DNA of 64,000 nucleotides from Camillea tinctor (GCA_022578605.1 MU394061.1:620001-684000); one strand, 5' to 3'; positions 1-13,900 are shown, numbered from the stretch's first letter. Notes: generated by a model from the sequence alone, not told the origin. Numbers and translations are program-made.

Positions 1-1364
1 CTTAAAGATACCACCAGCGGGAATTCAGTGAATATAGTGTTCCGAATACGAAGAAAGCAAAGTGGTTATACTTGGTTTGAAAGTCATGGCTCGCTTTTTA
101 TCGAGCAAGGGAAGGGGCGAAAATGCATTATTCTGGTAGGCCGAAAACGCCCTGTTTTTGCGCTGAGTCGACGCGAGCTCGAGGCGAACGGCGGCATTGG
201 CGATAGCGAGCTGTGGACCAAGCTTTCCACTTCGGGCATGTTTCTTTTCGTTTCCGCCAACGTTCGGTCGCTGCTAGATTTGCAGCCAGAAAACTTAGTC
301 GGGACGAGCATACAAGAGCTGATGCGCAAGGAGTCTCGCCCAGAATTTGGTCGAGCGATTGAGAAAGCACGGAGGGGGCGGATAGTTACTTGCAAGCATG
401 AGGTTCAGAACCGACGTGGCCAGGTCCTTCAAGCCCATACGATCATGTATCCAGGCGATGCCTCGGAGGGCCAGAAACCGACCTTCCTCCTTGCGCAAAC
501 AAAATTGCTCAAAGCATCCTCCCGAGCAATTGCGCCGGCCTCCTCTCCTTTATCTGTTAGGCAAAATTCTACTGGCCATTCGAACGATTCTAGATCTGCT
601 CATTTCCCCATGATGCCACCTGGCTACACGCCTGAGGGACAAAGTCACGGCCTCGTGTCGGCAGCTGGCGGTGGTATGCCTCCAGGGAATCAAGACACCG
701 CTCTAGCGTCTGACGACAATATCTTTGATGAATTAAAGACAACAAGGTGCACAAGCTGGCAATACGAGCTACGCCAGATGGAGAAGGTGAATCGGGTTTT
801 AGCTGAGGAGTTGCACGGCCTTCTGTCTAATAAGAAGAAACGTAAGCGGAGAAAGGGCGTCGGCAACGTCATTCGTGACTGTGCTAACTGCCATACTCGT
901 AACACACCTGAATGGCGGAGAGGTCCAAGTGGTCAAAGGGATCTATGTAACAGCTGCGGCCTTAGGTGGGCAAAGCAGGTTAGTACCCAAGCCCTGCTTA
1001 CAGCGACGATTCAGCTAACTTACCATGTCAATAGACGGGCAGGGTCTCTCCACGAAACTCTTCTCGTGGGGGAAACGGCGACACGGCAAGTAAGAAATCC
1101 AACTCGCCCGTACATTCATCCCCACTGCAGCGCGAGGTTTCTACGGGAGAAGGCAGCGAGCAGCCCTCGGAGACGGACACCAACACCACTCTCAACCGAT
1201 CATCCACCAATTCAAGTGTAGTCCCGAGCAATGGCAGCACTGGGACCACACCGACCGGTTCTAAGGGGTTCTCCATGCCTCCGCCTAGTCAACCATTATT
1301 GGAGGGGGGTGCTCTACGCAGCGAGATGACTGCTATCCAGGAAGAACGTGAAGTGAGCATGTAA
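1..1364 (+). CDS. wc-1: White Collar-1, blue-light receptor / GATA transcription factor (3' part only)
   Basis: WC-1 pairs with WC-2 as the White Collar complex, which drives light-responsive and clock-controlled transcription in the nucleus. The reading frame is already open at base 1, so the N-terminus, including the flavin-binding LOV domain, lies outside the window. Two exons: 1-978 and 1035-1364, with a 56-bp intron (GTTAGT...CAATAG) inside the zinc-finger tail; together 435 residues. Visible parts are a PAS domain at about residues 75-150 (WC-1 third PAS, with [21 protein letters not shown]), a coiled region ending in a basic KKRKRRKG stretch, and a GATA finger with cysteines 294, 297, 316 and 319 (C-x2-C-x18-C-x2-C, spacing typical of WC proteins). 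After splicing the finger continues as [20 protein letters not shown], the conserved WC-1 continuation, and the tail is Ser/Thr-rich. The order PAS, basic stretch, finger and the [19 protein letters not shown] segment identify WC-1 rather than WC-2. Confidence 0.94.
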
Positions 1365-4300
1365 AAGCATATCTTATGTTCTCTATCCCATCTACCCCCC
1401 TCCCATATACGGTGTCTTCTTCTCTTTTATTTACATGGTCAAACAATCGACCAATTCAAAGCAAAAACGAAGACATCCATCCCATACATACCCCTAATCC
1501 CCTCTCTCCACCTCAACATCCTATAAAGCTCTCTCAAACTAACTACAAGACCCCTTTTCTCAACAAAGTTGTTTATGTATACGTGAATAGACAGGCATGA
1601 AAGGTTCCTGCTTCTCTAAGTTTTATGATATGTGTCCTATTTTGTGTTTTTCCATCTTCTCAAGATACCTATCCTCTCAAAGAGTGGTCGCATATCGGTA
1701 AAGGGTTTATGTTTTCTCGTGTTGGGGGCATGGGTGTGAATGGGACTTGGGAGTAAGCATATATACGAGGCGTCGTCGAATGGGCTTTTTTTTTCTTTCA
1801 TAGTTGTTTCTTTTCCTCTCTTTTTGAGTTGTTGTCGAACTATCTGGCTGGTATACGAATGAATGGATGGAAATGGATGACTGTTTTTTTTTCTTCAATG
1901 GATTACCTACAACTACTACTGCAACAAATACACTTATCCTAACCAAGGACTTTTCTTTTTTCATTTCTTTTTTCAGGGGAGGCAATGGGAAGGGGAAATA
2001 AAATACGGCGAAAACAATGGAGGGTGGATAGTAAAGAAAAAGAAAAAGAAAAGAAAATCGATGTGGAAAGGGCATTTTCTGTCCCTACTTGTCTGTGTGC
2101 ACAGTGCTGTGCTATAACAACTGGGTATTCTGGTTATTATTATTATTACTATGTTCTCTTTCTTATCTACCTATTTACCCCCTTACCCTATTTAACCTGA
2201 CCCAGCGGCATAGAACAAACACTCAATTCTTTATATTTTCTTTGTTCTTTCCTACGATTCAAGAATAATATTTATAATGAATAGGAACGGAATCAAGAAA
2301 AAAAATAAGGAGGGTTGGGAATAGAGGTTTCTTTGGAGGGTCAGGGGTCTATGTGGACAGGCGTGAGCGTGGGTATGGATGGTAATTCAAGTAGTTAGCG
2401 TTTATTTTTTGGTCATTATTATCATTATTGTTATTGTTACGGCTGGTATGGTCGAAATTACATCCACACGAAAAGAGAAAAAAAACAATCAAGATTTAAG
2501 TATATTTATATTAATCAATACCTATATCTGCCCTAACGTGAGGAATTTCAATGCTTACTTCCATTCTCGTTTTACGTCTATGAGTGATGCATGTATCTAG
2601 ATCGAGGATCCATAGACACTAAATGAATAAAATGTAGAATAACCCTATATCTTTTAAGAGAGGAGGGGGGTTGTGAGTTAGGTTAGAGAGGTAACAAGAA
2701 TTCGATGATGACTGGTCTGCTATATGTTTTACTTTTACCTGTCTGAGTCATGGCTCTCTCTAAGATAGAATGGAGAAGAACCGTTTTTCTGTTACGTTGC
2801 AAGCGTTAAGGGAGAAAACGGGATGGGAGAAGGGGGGGGGGGCCGTAAATCCACCCTCTACCCCTTTTTCCAACCTATGTATTAGATTGGTGGTGGTAAT
2901 ATGAAGCTACGGCCCTAAAGAAGAAGTAAAAGGAAATATATAAAGTTTGCAGGACCCTGCGTCAATATGTCTAGTATCGGTGCCGTGCGTGTCTGTGGTT
3001 GTGATTGCATCCCTATCAGGCTAGAAAGGGGAAGTCGAAGTGCGCGCGGGCTGGCTCCTAAGAACGGCAGGCCTACACGAGCAAGTACTAACGAATGTTA
3101 ATCTTTTACGATGGAGATCGTCTCGTGGCTGGAACTAAGGCGAGACATGGTACATGCGGCAGAATCATGGCAGCCACAAACGGCAGGTTTCTGAGAACCC
3201 AGAGGCGGAGATCCACGGCATTCCTTTCCTCTGACTTTAGTCTGGCCTTGTTTAAGGCGTGTACGTTCACCGGATTTGTGACAAACTCTGCCTACGGCAA
3301 TGGCTAGCTGTATGGAGGCACTAGTGGTAGAGTTCACTACTATCTATAAGTCCTTTTTTTTTTTTACTTCCTCCTGGGGAGCACCCAGTAGCTCTCCTCT
3401 AACGTACACTCTCTCTGATAAGAGACTCTTCTGCTGATTTCTCGTGTACAATTATAGCCGCTCTCGTTTATTTGCTTTTTCTATCTACGGAAAGCCTGTT
3501 TCATAACGGGTTGTAGCTTCATTGGGTTTGGCTTTATCGCCGCAGTGCTCTATACGGGAGTTGCATGATGGGTTACTGTATGGGTCGATATTGTGTATAT
3601 AAGGCTGCTGTACCGTGATATACGAAGGTGCCGCGATAGGGCCGTTGTTGGGTAGTAGCTACCTTTGATATATTAACAAGGGCTGTGATAGGAGAGGGAT
3701 AGGACCTAGGGTGTGCTGTAATATTAGCTTACAGACCGGGAATACTGTCTTGGTAAGGGTGGTAGCTTTTTTCTTTCTCATTGGCGATAGAGAAGCATAT
3801 TTAGAGTAGAAGTGCCTTGTATGTTGTTAGCTTGTTGATCGTTGTAACTAGAAGTAGCATCATCTAAGAATGAGTGGCGTCTAGTTTAAAACCTAAAATA
3901 GATATGGACAACAATAGTAACAGCATTGGGTGCCCAATTGTCGAGGCAGAAAAGGGATCGACTGTGTTAGAACTCACGAGTTCTGTGATCTATAATGCGG
4001 TGAGCTTCCCCCCGAAGCTTTGTATCGATGCCTTTTTTCTCTCATGCAATAATGAAATGGGCAATATTGGCAATATTCAATGTATTGCCAAATCGGATGC
4101 TATCTCCTTGGGGGCTGTATGGTTCGCTGTCATATATTGACCGTAAAGCATCATGGCAATATCAGGACTCCCTCCAGAGAGGAATATGAAGGGCGTTGTT
4201 AGACCGAGTACTAAAAAAGAAACAATATCGACTGATGGTGTCATCCAAGGCTTGCCTAGATAGGCGTGCATGCTGTATATACCGGGACCTCTTTACTAGA

Positions 4301-7300
4301 TCAAGTATGATGTCGCTAGCACAGCATACTACCACGTCTCACTCCTTTCCCTTTTTACTTTATCGTTTTATCAGAGCTTAGAAAGAGGGTAATCATGATA
4401 CTGGGGACATGATACGATAATGTATTTAGCATAGCCACGTTCCCATAATTGCCATGAACATCACAGGGGGACCACGCTATGTATAATTACTGAGATATTC
4501 ACTGGTCTTACTATCCGCGCATATCGTCCACCACTGGATATAGAAACGCACGTGTAGACAGACATATGCATGTGCAAGTACCCGATACAGCCTCACGTGG
4601 AAGATGTTGTGCCTTCATGCAACGTGAACGCCGAGCTGAGGCAGACTGGAAGGCATACTTGGCTAACAGGGCTCTCTTTTTTCTTTCTGCACCGAGAAAC
4701 CTATCACTTACATATAATTTAGCGATCTCGCTAAACTGCTCATTGGCGGGTCAATTATCACTCTGATACAGTCGTTCATCTCCGCGCTTATACCAAAAGA
4801 ATATTGAAAGACAAAACAGCCAGGAGGTTACCGGTCACTATCCCGTTGGCGTGTGGACCCATTATTTGATCCTGCTGCCACCGGTGTGTACAGGATCCGG
4901 TACTCCGAGCTGCTAGCCCAAGTCCGGGATATGCGGAAAGCCATCAGCTTGCCGTTTTATTGTTTCGAAAGTACCGATTGGTATTGATAGTATATCTATC
5001 ATTCACTGCCTCGCTTTTCTTTGCCTATACTATACAGGAAAAAAGGGATGGGGCTTTGACGTCACAATATAGGGAGAGAAACCGGTATGAGCAAGGCAAA
5101 TATACCTATCGCGTACGTTGCAATAGCCTAACCTACGCTGCCGAGCCCAGACATAATATATAGTAAGACTATACGTTTTCCCCGGCCGGTCCTGCGCCGG
5201 CCGATCATAGCGTGTGGTGGGTGGTATTGTAGTATAAATCCCAAAATAGCAACATAGAAGCTGTGTTCGCCGCGTCGTGCCGATTGATTCGCCTATGCGG
5301 GGCGATAGTAGACAAGACAGTTTGGGGGCTAGAAAAACGTGTCTCTTTTCGCGCTTTTCTTTTTCCTTGTTGGTCGAGTTTAGGTTTCATGGCAGCTATA
5401 GGGTAGCACGGCATGCTCACGCCTCTAAGGAGAAGAGGCAGACAGGGTCTCCGGAATGAAACGAGTTGATAGATTCAAAGCAGATGAGGCAATAAAAAAG
5501 ATAGACAGAGTGTGATTAGATCTCGCACAGCCTCCTTTTCCCGCTTCTAAACCCCCCGTCTCCCCCCTTGTTCGTTTGCCCCCCTCCCGCAGGTCTATCC
5601 GTTTGACATGATAGATATTGCCCCTGTGTCCCATTCCAAAGCCTCGTGGCCTATAATGTAGATCGTCTCATAGAGCAGATGAAAAGCATAACCTACACGA
5701 AGAAAAGATGTGCACTGCGCCGCAGACCTTCTACATATCTCGCTGGCCTTGTCTAAATGAATAATACCATATACAGAATACCCTTCCGTACTTAGGGAGG
5801 GGGAAACATTCAATATATGTTTCAAAGCCTCCCCGCGACGCGTTACATCTACCCCGTTGCTACTCATGTCTCGCCACAACCTTCCTTGCTTTTCTTCTTC
5901 TTTTTTTTTCCTTCCCACGGAAATATGTTGAATGATCCAGTCGGTTTCCCCTGCTATTTTTTTCTTTGCATGTCTTAATACACAAATTACTACAACTTTT
6001 CACGTAGCTCCGCCTAGCTTTTTCTCATTCACCCCCTTTCCCCCTTCTCCTTTTTATCTATGTAATTTTTTTCCTTTTTTTGTTATTTCTCAAACCCCAC
6101 TTGCTGACAAGTTGCGGCACGGGTTTCCCTCACCAGTATGTATTTAGTTTAAGCCGAGGTCACTAGTAACGTTAACGTGTGCACTGATGTGCGGCGTAGA
6201 ATCATCATGTCGTTCGATCTAGCTTTAGATGTGTTTGGGAATTCCCAGGTTTATTCGTTGCCTTCCTGCGGCACCATTACCCGAGTCTTTCTTTTCGCCC
6301 CCTCCCCTGCCCCTTATTCCCCGGTCCCTTTTATCGCTCTATACGAATATATCCTGTATAATTGCATATCTGTTTCGTAGATCTATGCTCCATATATTGA
6401 CCTGCCTTCCTAGGGTTAGCCAGATATATATACTTGGGATCACAAATAGCTGTTGTGTCACACATTGCGAATGTATGTAGTATAGATGCAGAGCCTCTAC
6501 CGGGAATACTGTAGTTCACGTTACAGATCAGCTTGCCAGTTCCATCGCGGTAGTGAGATATTGTTCAACAGCTTATTAGGTACTAGGTATGTAATACCTA
6601 CTTAATGTATATGCAGGCTCAGAGAAGGAGAATGCGACCCGAGGAGTCGACCGAGGTGCTTAGCCACCCCCCTTCTATATTATGACAATATGTATATCAG
6701 GCGGGTTATCATCAACCTTAATTCACGCAAGGGAAGATGCCTGTGTGAAATTTCCACGTTCAACAAGGGTGGTTTTTTATCTCAATAACGAGGCTAATGT
6801 CTCGTTTCTCCAATGCCCCTGGTCAAAGAGGCCCCAAAATAAACATTCTTCCCTCCTCTCCTACTTAGACCCCCCCTTGGCAGCTCCGGGGGACGGTTGG
6901 TTGAACCGGTAGGGGTATCGGCGCATTTTCGGATCACATCCACCCCTTGTTGTGACCGATGGCTATTAGAGGATGATGAGGGTTTTCTTTTTTCTTTTTC
7001 CGGTTTCCGTCATTATGTGGAAATGTCCATGGAAAGAAAATATTTATAAAATCTATGTAGTATAGTTTTATCTCCGCTTACTCGCTATTCGCCTTTCGGG
7101 GGTTTGTCCCTAAATTGGCGTCTCTTGTTGATCGGAGGAACGAGCCATCTTTGGACGAATAACAACTACCATATTGGTATTAAGCTTACCAGACCCCCCT
7201 TGTTCTATTGCTAAACTAGTGTAGCTCAACTTATGTGTGATATCAGTTTTTTATATGCAAATAACGAATCAAGAAAGAAAGAAAGAAAGAAAAAAACGAA

Positions 7301-9811
7301 AATGCTTGTGTATCTATGCACACCTCGTTATATCGTTATATTCTAGCTAGTCGGATGATACGCCGAGATAATATACACATTAAACTTTACTTTCTGACAT
7401 GTTTTATTCTTAGAATCACAATGCTTTCCCGGGGTAAGGGGGATCATGTTTTCCTTTTGCCTCTTTGCTAGGTTCGGGGTGTTACATCGTTTCTAACAGG
7501 GGGCTGAGGAATGAAACGAAGCTGATGGGCGGGCGCCCACCAGAGTAACTAAGCTTTGATGATAAACTATGGGCAGGTAAGGAACTAGGAATGTAGTAAA
7601 TGATAGGTATGTAAGTAGTTAGGTTATGTGATAAGTGCAGTGGTGTATATGGATCGGTACATGATCTCGGAAGGAGACATAGAAAAAGTAAGGCATATTT
7701 ACCTGATGAGTACTTCATCGGTTATAATAGTATTGCGTCAAGTAGCCAAGGTTGTAATAGGTATTGCATTTCATGGACTCATGCTACGGGTCTATATAAT
7801 ATCTAACCTAGGCTAATATGTGATGTGACCAGGGGTTGATCATGAATAATAATAACATAAACGCAACCTATCTTCACATGGTCCCACGTCCTTGGCGATG
7901 TTGGCAGCGGCAACAGTAAATAGATCTATTAAACGCTTCACTACGAGAAGACCTTTCCTAACTGTGAAGGCATTTAGAAAACCTAAAGAGACCCAGAATC
8001 TGGATTCCCGGCATCCACAATTACCAAGGAGCAACGTACACTATGCAAATATCACCTATATGGAGGGATTTAATAATTTGCTTTTGGAATCCTTCGAGCT
8101 CCATTCCCGGGAATGGGAGGACAGGGGACACTGCTTGGGTTTTCTCTACCCCCAATTCGATATAATGAGCTACACACGAGCGAACAGGGCGAAGTACGCA
8201 CGAAGCTGGTTGTGGCATGTGGCGATTTGAGGTCAATACTACTCTATGTAATAATAATTCTCAGCTTCGAGCTGTTATTTTCAGATAGCTTATACAAAAT
8301 ATTGCATAGCATGTATCCATGTGTCCATATTTAATATTCGTAATCATCGTCAACAAGGTTGCCTATGTTGAAGAACGTAGTCGTAAAACGTTTGTTTCCC
8401 CTTATTACATAGAAGTGGTATTTATCCTAGGTAGACTGCATGATTATCATAAGTTATCACCATTGGTGTTTTCTCTGCTTTTGTCGCCGATCAGACCAAC
8501 TCCTCTCCGCAGAGTTAGCGGCGAGAGATGAAAAAAAGAAAAAGAAAAAACCAACGTGTGGCCATAACATGATCAACGTTGAATCATTATTTCATACCTC
8601 CTCTTACACTGTCTATGTAAGTACGTGTGCACTGGCCCTAAAAAGGTGAATGTAGCCAAGTCACGGATCTCCGTATTTGATCGCCACAGAGATATACACA
8701 TACCGTGAGAGATCAATATGTCGTGTAATAATACTACGGCCGCAATTACCTGCCGCATCTCGCGAAACAGCAATATCGTCATGTCAGAAACAGTAGTGTG
8801 ATACAAGATTGGGCTGTGTTCTATACTGTTGTTGTCCACGCTTCAGGCTCGTAGACCGGAACTATCTCATTTTTCGTGCACGTAAAACCTCAGAGAAGCG
8901 TGGAAGGCTACATATATCATACCGAAATATTAGTCCGGTGAATTATATATTCACATTTCCCCACTTCAAGCCCACGGTTTCCGACAGCTTCAGAGTGAGA
9001 AAACGAGAAGGAAAGTACCGAGATATTTACGAGGCAGAGTAAGATGAGGTTGAGAGCTATATATAAATTCTATCTACAGAGATGTATGCATGCAAGGTAG
9101 CACAGCATCGGGATACAGAAGTCCAGTCTACTTAATCAAGGGAGAAAGTGCAATAATGTGCTACATAGTCGAGCACGGGATACATGAGCGTTTTGTATGT
9201 TAATGTCAGAACTGTGAAGAATGGATGAAGCGAGGAGAGGGGTAAGCCTAGGGTTCTAGGAAGGTATAGCAAGCTTGCTATTTCGATGCCCAGCTCTGTC
9301 CGTCTCATGCATCAAAGCAAATGAACATCTCTTTTAGAATCTCAAGTATGGTATGAAGCGCCGCTCATCTTTTATATAGTTTATCACTCAGTCCAAAGTA
9401 TCTGGTCCACAGTAAACACGAAAACTTAAGTCTGTACAAAAATAAATAATATTGTAAATCTCATGTTTTGAGATACATGAAACTCCCCTTGTACACTATG
9501 TACTAATTTTCCATGCCTTGTCCGACGGGGAATATCCTTCACTTAATGCTTGTAAACAATTATGTCCAAAAAACGCCAATTATATGCAATGATTCTTTTC
9601 GAGTTGGAATCTTCACCTACCCCATCCGACGTTAATGGGTAGTATGCAATACCTCTCCGCGTTATGATGATTTTTTAACCCTATGATTCCATGGCAACGA
9701 AGCAAGAGTTGCCTCATAACATCATAATCGATGGCTATCGCTAACATATACTAACCCTTACTAAAGGATCTTCCGTATATTTTAATAGACAGCCGACTCC
9801 TCTACTAACCT
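1365..9811. other. 8.4-kb region without a recognisable gene
   Basis: It lies between the convergent genes wc-1 and the unknown gene at 9812. The first 1-2 kb should include the wc-1 3' UTR and is rich in T tracts, ATT/TTA repeats (about 2130-2145 and 2410-2440) and a G11 run near 2832-2842. A GAAA microsatellite is at 7271-7294. No open frame exceeds about 120 codons, and none shows a known motif or consistent codon bias. The 7892-8230 plus frame (112 codons) is the longest candidate downstream of 3 kb and I do not recognise it. I saw no long direct or inverted repeat by eye. Confidence 0.6.
7271..7294. repeat. GAAA microsatellite
   Basis: About five tandem AAGA/GAAA units followed by an A run, in non-coding DNA. 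Confidence 0.85.
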
Positions 9812-10933
9812 TCACCGCTCGAGCCACAACTCTTCTGACCTTGTCGTTAATGACCTCTGTAGATGACTTGGGGGAGACCAGTCTGAGATGGGCGACACGA
9901 TACATCGCATGTCTGCTTCCATATCATCTTCACGGTTAAGTTCCATTATTGATACGGGAGGCTCAGAGGTTGAAAGCAACATGGCTTCAGTCGTGCTTAG
10001 GGGTCGTGGGTCGTGGTCCTCGTTCTCTTCGTTCTGGGGCCACCAATTCGTGACTTCGCGGGGACCCTGGTACCACCATTGGTTCTCAAATCCATTGTCT
10101 ACCGTCATCATTGCTGTCGATAGGGATTCCAACTCCCGCACTCTTTCTAGGTCATCCTGTCGGGGCACCTCGGAACTGAGGGCAACCGTGGTCGGATGGT
10201 TTGCGTAAGGCGGGTCGTCATTGTTCTCATGAGTTTGGGCTTCAGCGTCCCCGGGCCATGCCCAGGCGGACCATGGTAAGCCGTCCTCCCCTAAGCGAAA
10301 CTGGGAGGGAGACGTGGGTAGAGCTTTCCATACCTGTGGCTGATCTCGTGATGCTTGTGCCGGATGAGGAAACAAAGTCGCCGAAGTGGTTGGGTAGGCA
10401 TCCCATGGACTATCATTAAGGGGTGGAGGAGCTGATCTCCCTCTCTCGTGCGATACACCTCGGGACTCTACTAGTAAATCTCCTGCGGGAGAATTCATGA
10501 CCGGATGTTCTCGAAGCGGATCAGTAGCCCGCCCACGCGGACGCTCCAGGTTCCGAGATCGTGACTGATGATGACGATGTTCCTGCTGCTGCTGCTGTGG
10601 TTGGCCATGCTGATGATGGTGGTGGTGCTGATGGTGATGGTAATGATGCTGTGAACTATTGCGATGTTGACGCGAGTCCGAAGTAGCCAGGAAGTTTGTG
10701 GTTGGTGGAGGTACTTGACGGGGGAAATTGCCCACCTCCCTTGCGTTCTTCAAATTCCGTGACATGTACGTCACGGTGTGATTTCGTGGTGCATGGCGTT
10801 CAGACCATGATACACCAAAAGATAGCTGCACAAATATTTGCGGTTTAGACAAGCTGGTGCGTTCATTCTGTATTGGGTTCTGTGGCGGCGGTCGTCTCGA
10901 TGGTTTGTCCATGATGGGCTCTGTCCTCCACAT
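9812..10933 (-). CDS. Hypothetical protein with His/Gln-rich tract
   Basis: I do not recognise this protein. The minus-strand frame runs from the first ATG at 10933 to the stop at 9812 (373 residues). It stays open upstream to 10975, where the translation (TDQFYPDLYSYPLGMWRTEP) still looks like protein, and an AG acceptor (CGCTAG) sits at 10976. A 5' exon is therefore likely, but I could not place it. A His/Gln-rich stretch lies at about 10575-10660. The C-terminal half is Trp-, Pro- and acid-rich (ENQWWYQGPREVTNWWPQNE), without membrane segments or a known domain. The low complexity and the many SP/TP sites suggest a largely disordered regulatory or scaffold protein; that is inference only. 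It converges on wc-1 across 8.4 kb. Confidence 0.6.
   Translation of the reverse strand: MWRTEPIMDKPSRRPPPQNPIQNERTSLSKPQIFVQLSFGVSWSERHAPRNHTVTYMSRNLKNAREVGNFPRQVPPPTTNFLATSDSRQHRNSSQHHYHHHQHHHHHQHGQPQQQQQEHRHHQSRSRNLERPRGRATDPLREHPVMNSPAGDLLVESRGVSHERGRSAPPPLNDSPWDAYPTTSATLFPHPAQASRDQPQVWKALPTSPSQFRLGEDGLPWSAWAWPGDAEAQTHENNDDPPYANHPTTVALSSEVPRQDDLERVRELESLSTAMMTVDNGFENQWWYQGPREVTNWWPQNEENEDHDPRPLSTTEAMLLSTSEPPVSIMELNREDDMEADMRCIVSPISDWSPPSHLQRSLTTRSEELWLER
10585..10645 (-). repeat. CAT/CAG trinucleotide-type tract coding His and Gln
   Basis: On the minus strand, impure CAT/CAC/CAG repeats encode two His blocks separated by Q and by PQQQQQ. The tract lies within the hypothetical protein at 9812-10933 and could vary in length between strains. 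Confidence 0.75.
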
Positions 10934-10975
10934 TCCCAAGGGGTATGAGTAGAGATCGGGGTAAAATTGATCTGT

Positions 10976-13900
10976 CTAGCGACAGGGACGGGACTCTGAT
11001 AAGTAGGTGCTGGACTATGTGGTGTCAGCAGCCACTGATCTAGCGCCAAGAGATCGACTAAGAAGTCCGCAGCAAAAGGAGCGGGTTTAATATGTATGGT
11101 AGGTCAGAAATATTCGTGTCGGTGGAGATCCCGTATCAGGAAAGAATATGTAGGAGAGGCGTTGATGACATGCGCAGTGGGTTTCCGACAGGCTAGACTA
11201 AGCGGATGAGCACATATGCAGCTTCTAGTCGTCGTAGTGAAAAACGCCACCGGCACTCATGTGTACCAGCACAAACAGCTTGCGTTGCAGATAAAACGTA
11301 TTAGATGCGTGCGACGAACCCCCCTTTTTCACTCCTGATTCGGTGTTCCCTTCACTTCTTTTCCTTAGCGTACGTTCTTTGATGGTTTCCCGGGGGGTAT
11401 TAGTAGATGTTATATCACTCGAGAGTTTCACGTATGATGATCGACTGTAATAGGTAGGTGTGTACTCCGTAGGAGCAAATAGATGAAAGAAGAAAGATAG
11501 GAAGAGGGAGAGGGGAGCAGTTGTAAATGAAAGATACAAAAAGGGGAGAAGTTGAAAGTAAACGGTAAAGATTAGCTCGCTCGAAGCGGTGATGGTCCAG
11601 GGCATTCGGTCATGTCTAAGTTCTAACCGTGCTTCTGCAGCTAAGTTTCCGTGTTCTCTATAGACACATCTAATAATGATAGTAATAATAACAAAAATCG
11701 GTGATCAACGATCAACCCCCCGGGCGTTCAACCTGGCAGGAGATATGTAGGCGTGGGTAACCCAAGCATTTAGCAGCTCCGCCTCGCGCTGGCCGAAAAA
11801 GAAAATGAATTACAGTATGTAGAAAGACGATGGAATCCGCTTGGATGAACCGCACCCCTGTGCTTGGGCTTTGAGCGAGTCCCTGCGTTTTTGGTGTGAA
11901 GGATGGTAATCCCTGGTGGCTGTGTTTGTGAAGCTATCAAATTGTTAGAGTTGAGGGGGGGAAGAAGAAGATTAACAAGTTAAATAACTAACGATGTGGT
12001 TATGAATATAATAAAATTATAATGAGTATATACATATATCGGGATTATTTCAATGCTACCTTACAACCTATACATATAACTCCGCCGATACATGCCGTCA
12101 GCTATTCCCCCGCATGAGAACCTTGGTATGTAGAGATACATCTGTATTATAATGCACTATATCAACTAATAACTAATACTTACACATTTACTTAGACTTA
12201 GACTTATACTTCCCTATATAGACTATGCAGTTACCTAGGGTAGTTATATAGAATCCAACCCCCTTTCTCTCCATTTCTCTCCCATTCCCACCTTCAGCTG
12301 CATTTTGTACCAGGTAGGACAATTACAAGCCACCGTCATACGTAGGTGCCATCAGCATTTATATATCTATTTATTTTATCGTAATCATCACCACCACCAC
12401 CACCATCTACATAGCTATCTAGCACATTAGATAGTAGAAGGTGAGCCTCTTGTCAGCACCGGCTTGATTAGAGCTCGGCACATATTCTCCGCCATATGCA
12501 TGTAGATGCGATATGTAATGAAGAAGCATCTTACCTCGTAGTGTTCCAAAATTGGATCTTTATTGGTAAGCATCGTAGATCATTTCTGACTATGTGCCGT
12601 ATGCGGTTCGTGGTCTTAAAGATGAGAAAAGTTCAAAAGGCGCTGCAAAAGGAATGGGAATGTCCGAAATTCCTCTACCAAAATAAAGTCATATACGTAG
12701 TTTTTGCGCAGCAATGTAATGATATAATAAGTAGTAATAGACATACCAATATAAGCCTATGTGCTAAATGAAGTTACATATAAAATCATAAATGTATAAA
12801 TGTATATGGTATCGTCGATAGAGATACATACCCAGTATGCACGTATACGGAGAGAAGCTAGAATTCCGTACATGAGAAAAAAAATGACGCCAATGAGAAA
12901 AGAAAGAATGTCGGTCCCGGGTGTAAGCTAGAAATAGTAACAAATATGTACGTACATAGACTAAATACCCTGGTTAACTCCACCCTATCATGGGAGGTCA
13001 TTTGCTTGGCTTTGACTGTCAGCTCTCAGGCGCTGCTACAACAATGCAACCCACCAGCCTAGGAAGAAACGGGGAGAGGGAGGAAGAGGGTAACATCACC
13101 AAAAAGAGATCGTAGTTGCGCAGACACCAAAGACACCATCACAAATTGGGTATATATCTCGCCCAGCAAACTATTCCTCCACCAGAACGACTAGCCACTA
13201 TGCAGTTTCAAGACTTAGGTATTCTATATTCTACATTACCTCGAAATGAGTAGGTGAGTGAGTTGTGTAATCTTGTTAGCCTATTGGCAAATCCACCATT
13301 TCATCATCATCATTATCATCATCACCATCAACCACAAACAAGCTCCATCATCCTGTCTTCTTACAAAAACCAGCGAATACAGAAAGACAAATTCAGGCAC
13401 ACGATACATATTGCATTCTCAAATAAATCAAATCAAATACTAGTCCTTACACGTCATACCCACTATTACAATATTGAATACACAATACAATATATACCTA
13501 ACCCTATCTGCTCGGACTAACCAACTAGTATATCTCGTGATGTGGACACTACGGCATGCTAAGGGCCCGTGTTGATGCGGAATTTGAGGTTCGCCCCGGT
13601 CTTAGCATTCCATAGAAGCTTTCCCTTCCTTCTCCTTTTATTCTCTTCCACCTTCTTTTCTAAAATAAGAACCAAGAAACGGCTGGTCCGTGTGAAACCA
13701 ACCTGAATGATACCAGCGACTCGGAATGGTGTACCAGGAAAAGTTGTGTCGGATAGCAGAAATACGGCCCGGCCTGTGTGTCTTCACGAAGTCAAATCTC
13801 TCTAGCCCACGCCACAGTCTAGAGATTGGCAAAATAGACGGGGCCTTCTCGCATCTCCCCGAGCTTGGCAGAACATTCCATGGAAATGATATCGACCCAG

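Noticed and set aside
1707..2075. 122-codon minus frame in the wc-1 3' region
   Set aside because: Encoded by T-rich 3' UTR; Lys/Phe/Ser low complexity.
7892..8230. 112-codon plus frame
   Set aside because: No known motif, competing frames on both strands, and no splice context.
11225..11605. 126-codon minus frame upstream of the His/Gln-rich gene
   Set aside because: Composition is hydrophobic and Ser-rich without pattern. Its last residues (MSAGGVFHYDD) looked like a gene start, but no GT donor follows to link it to 10975.
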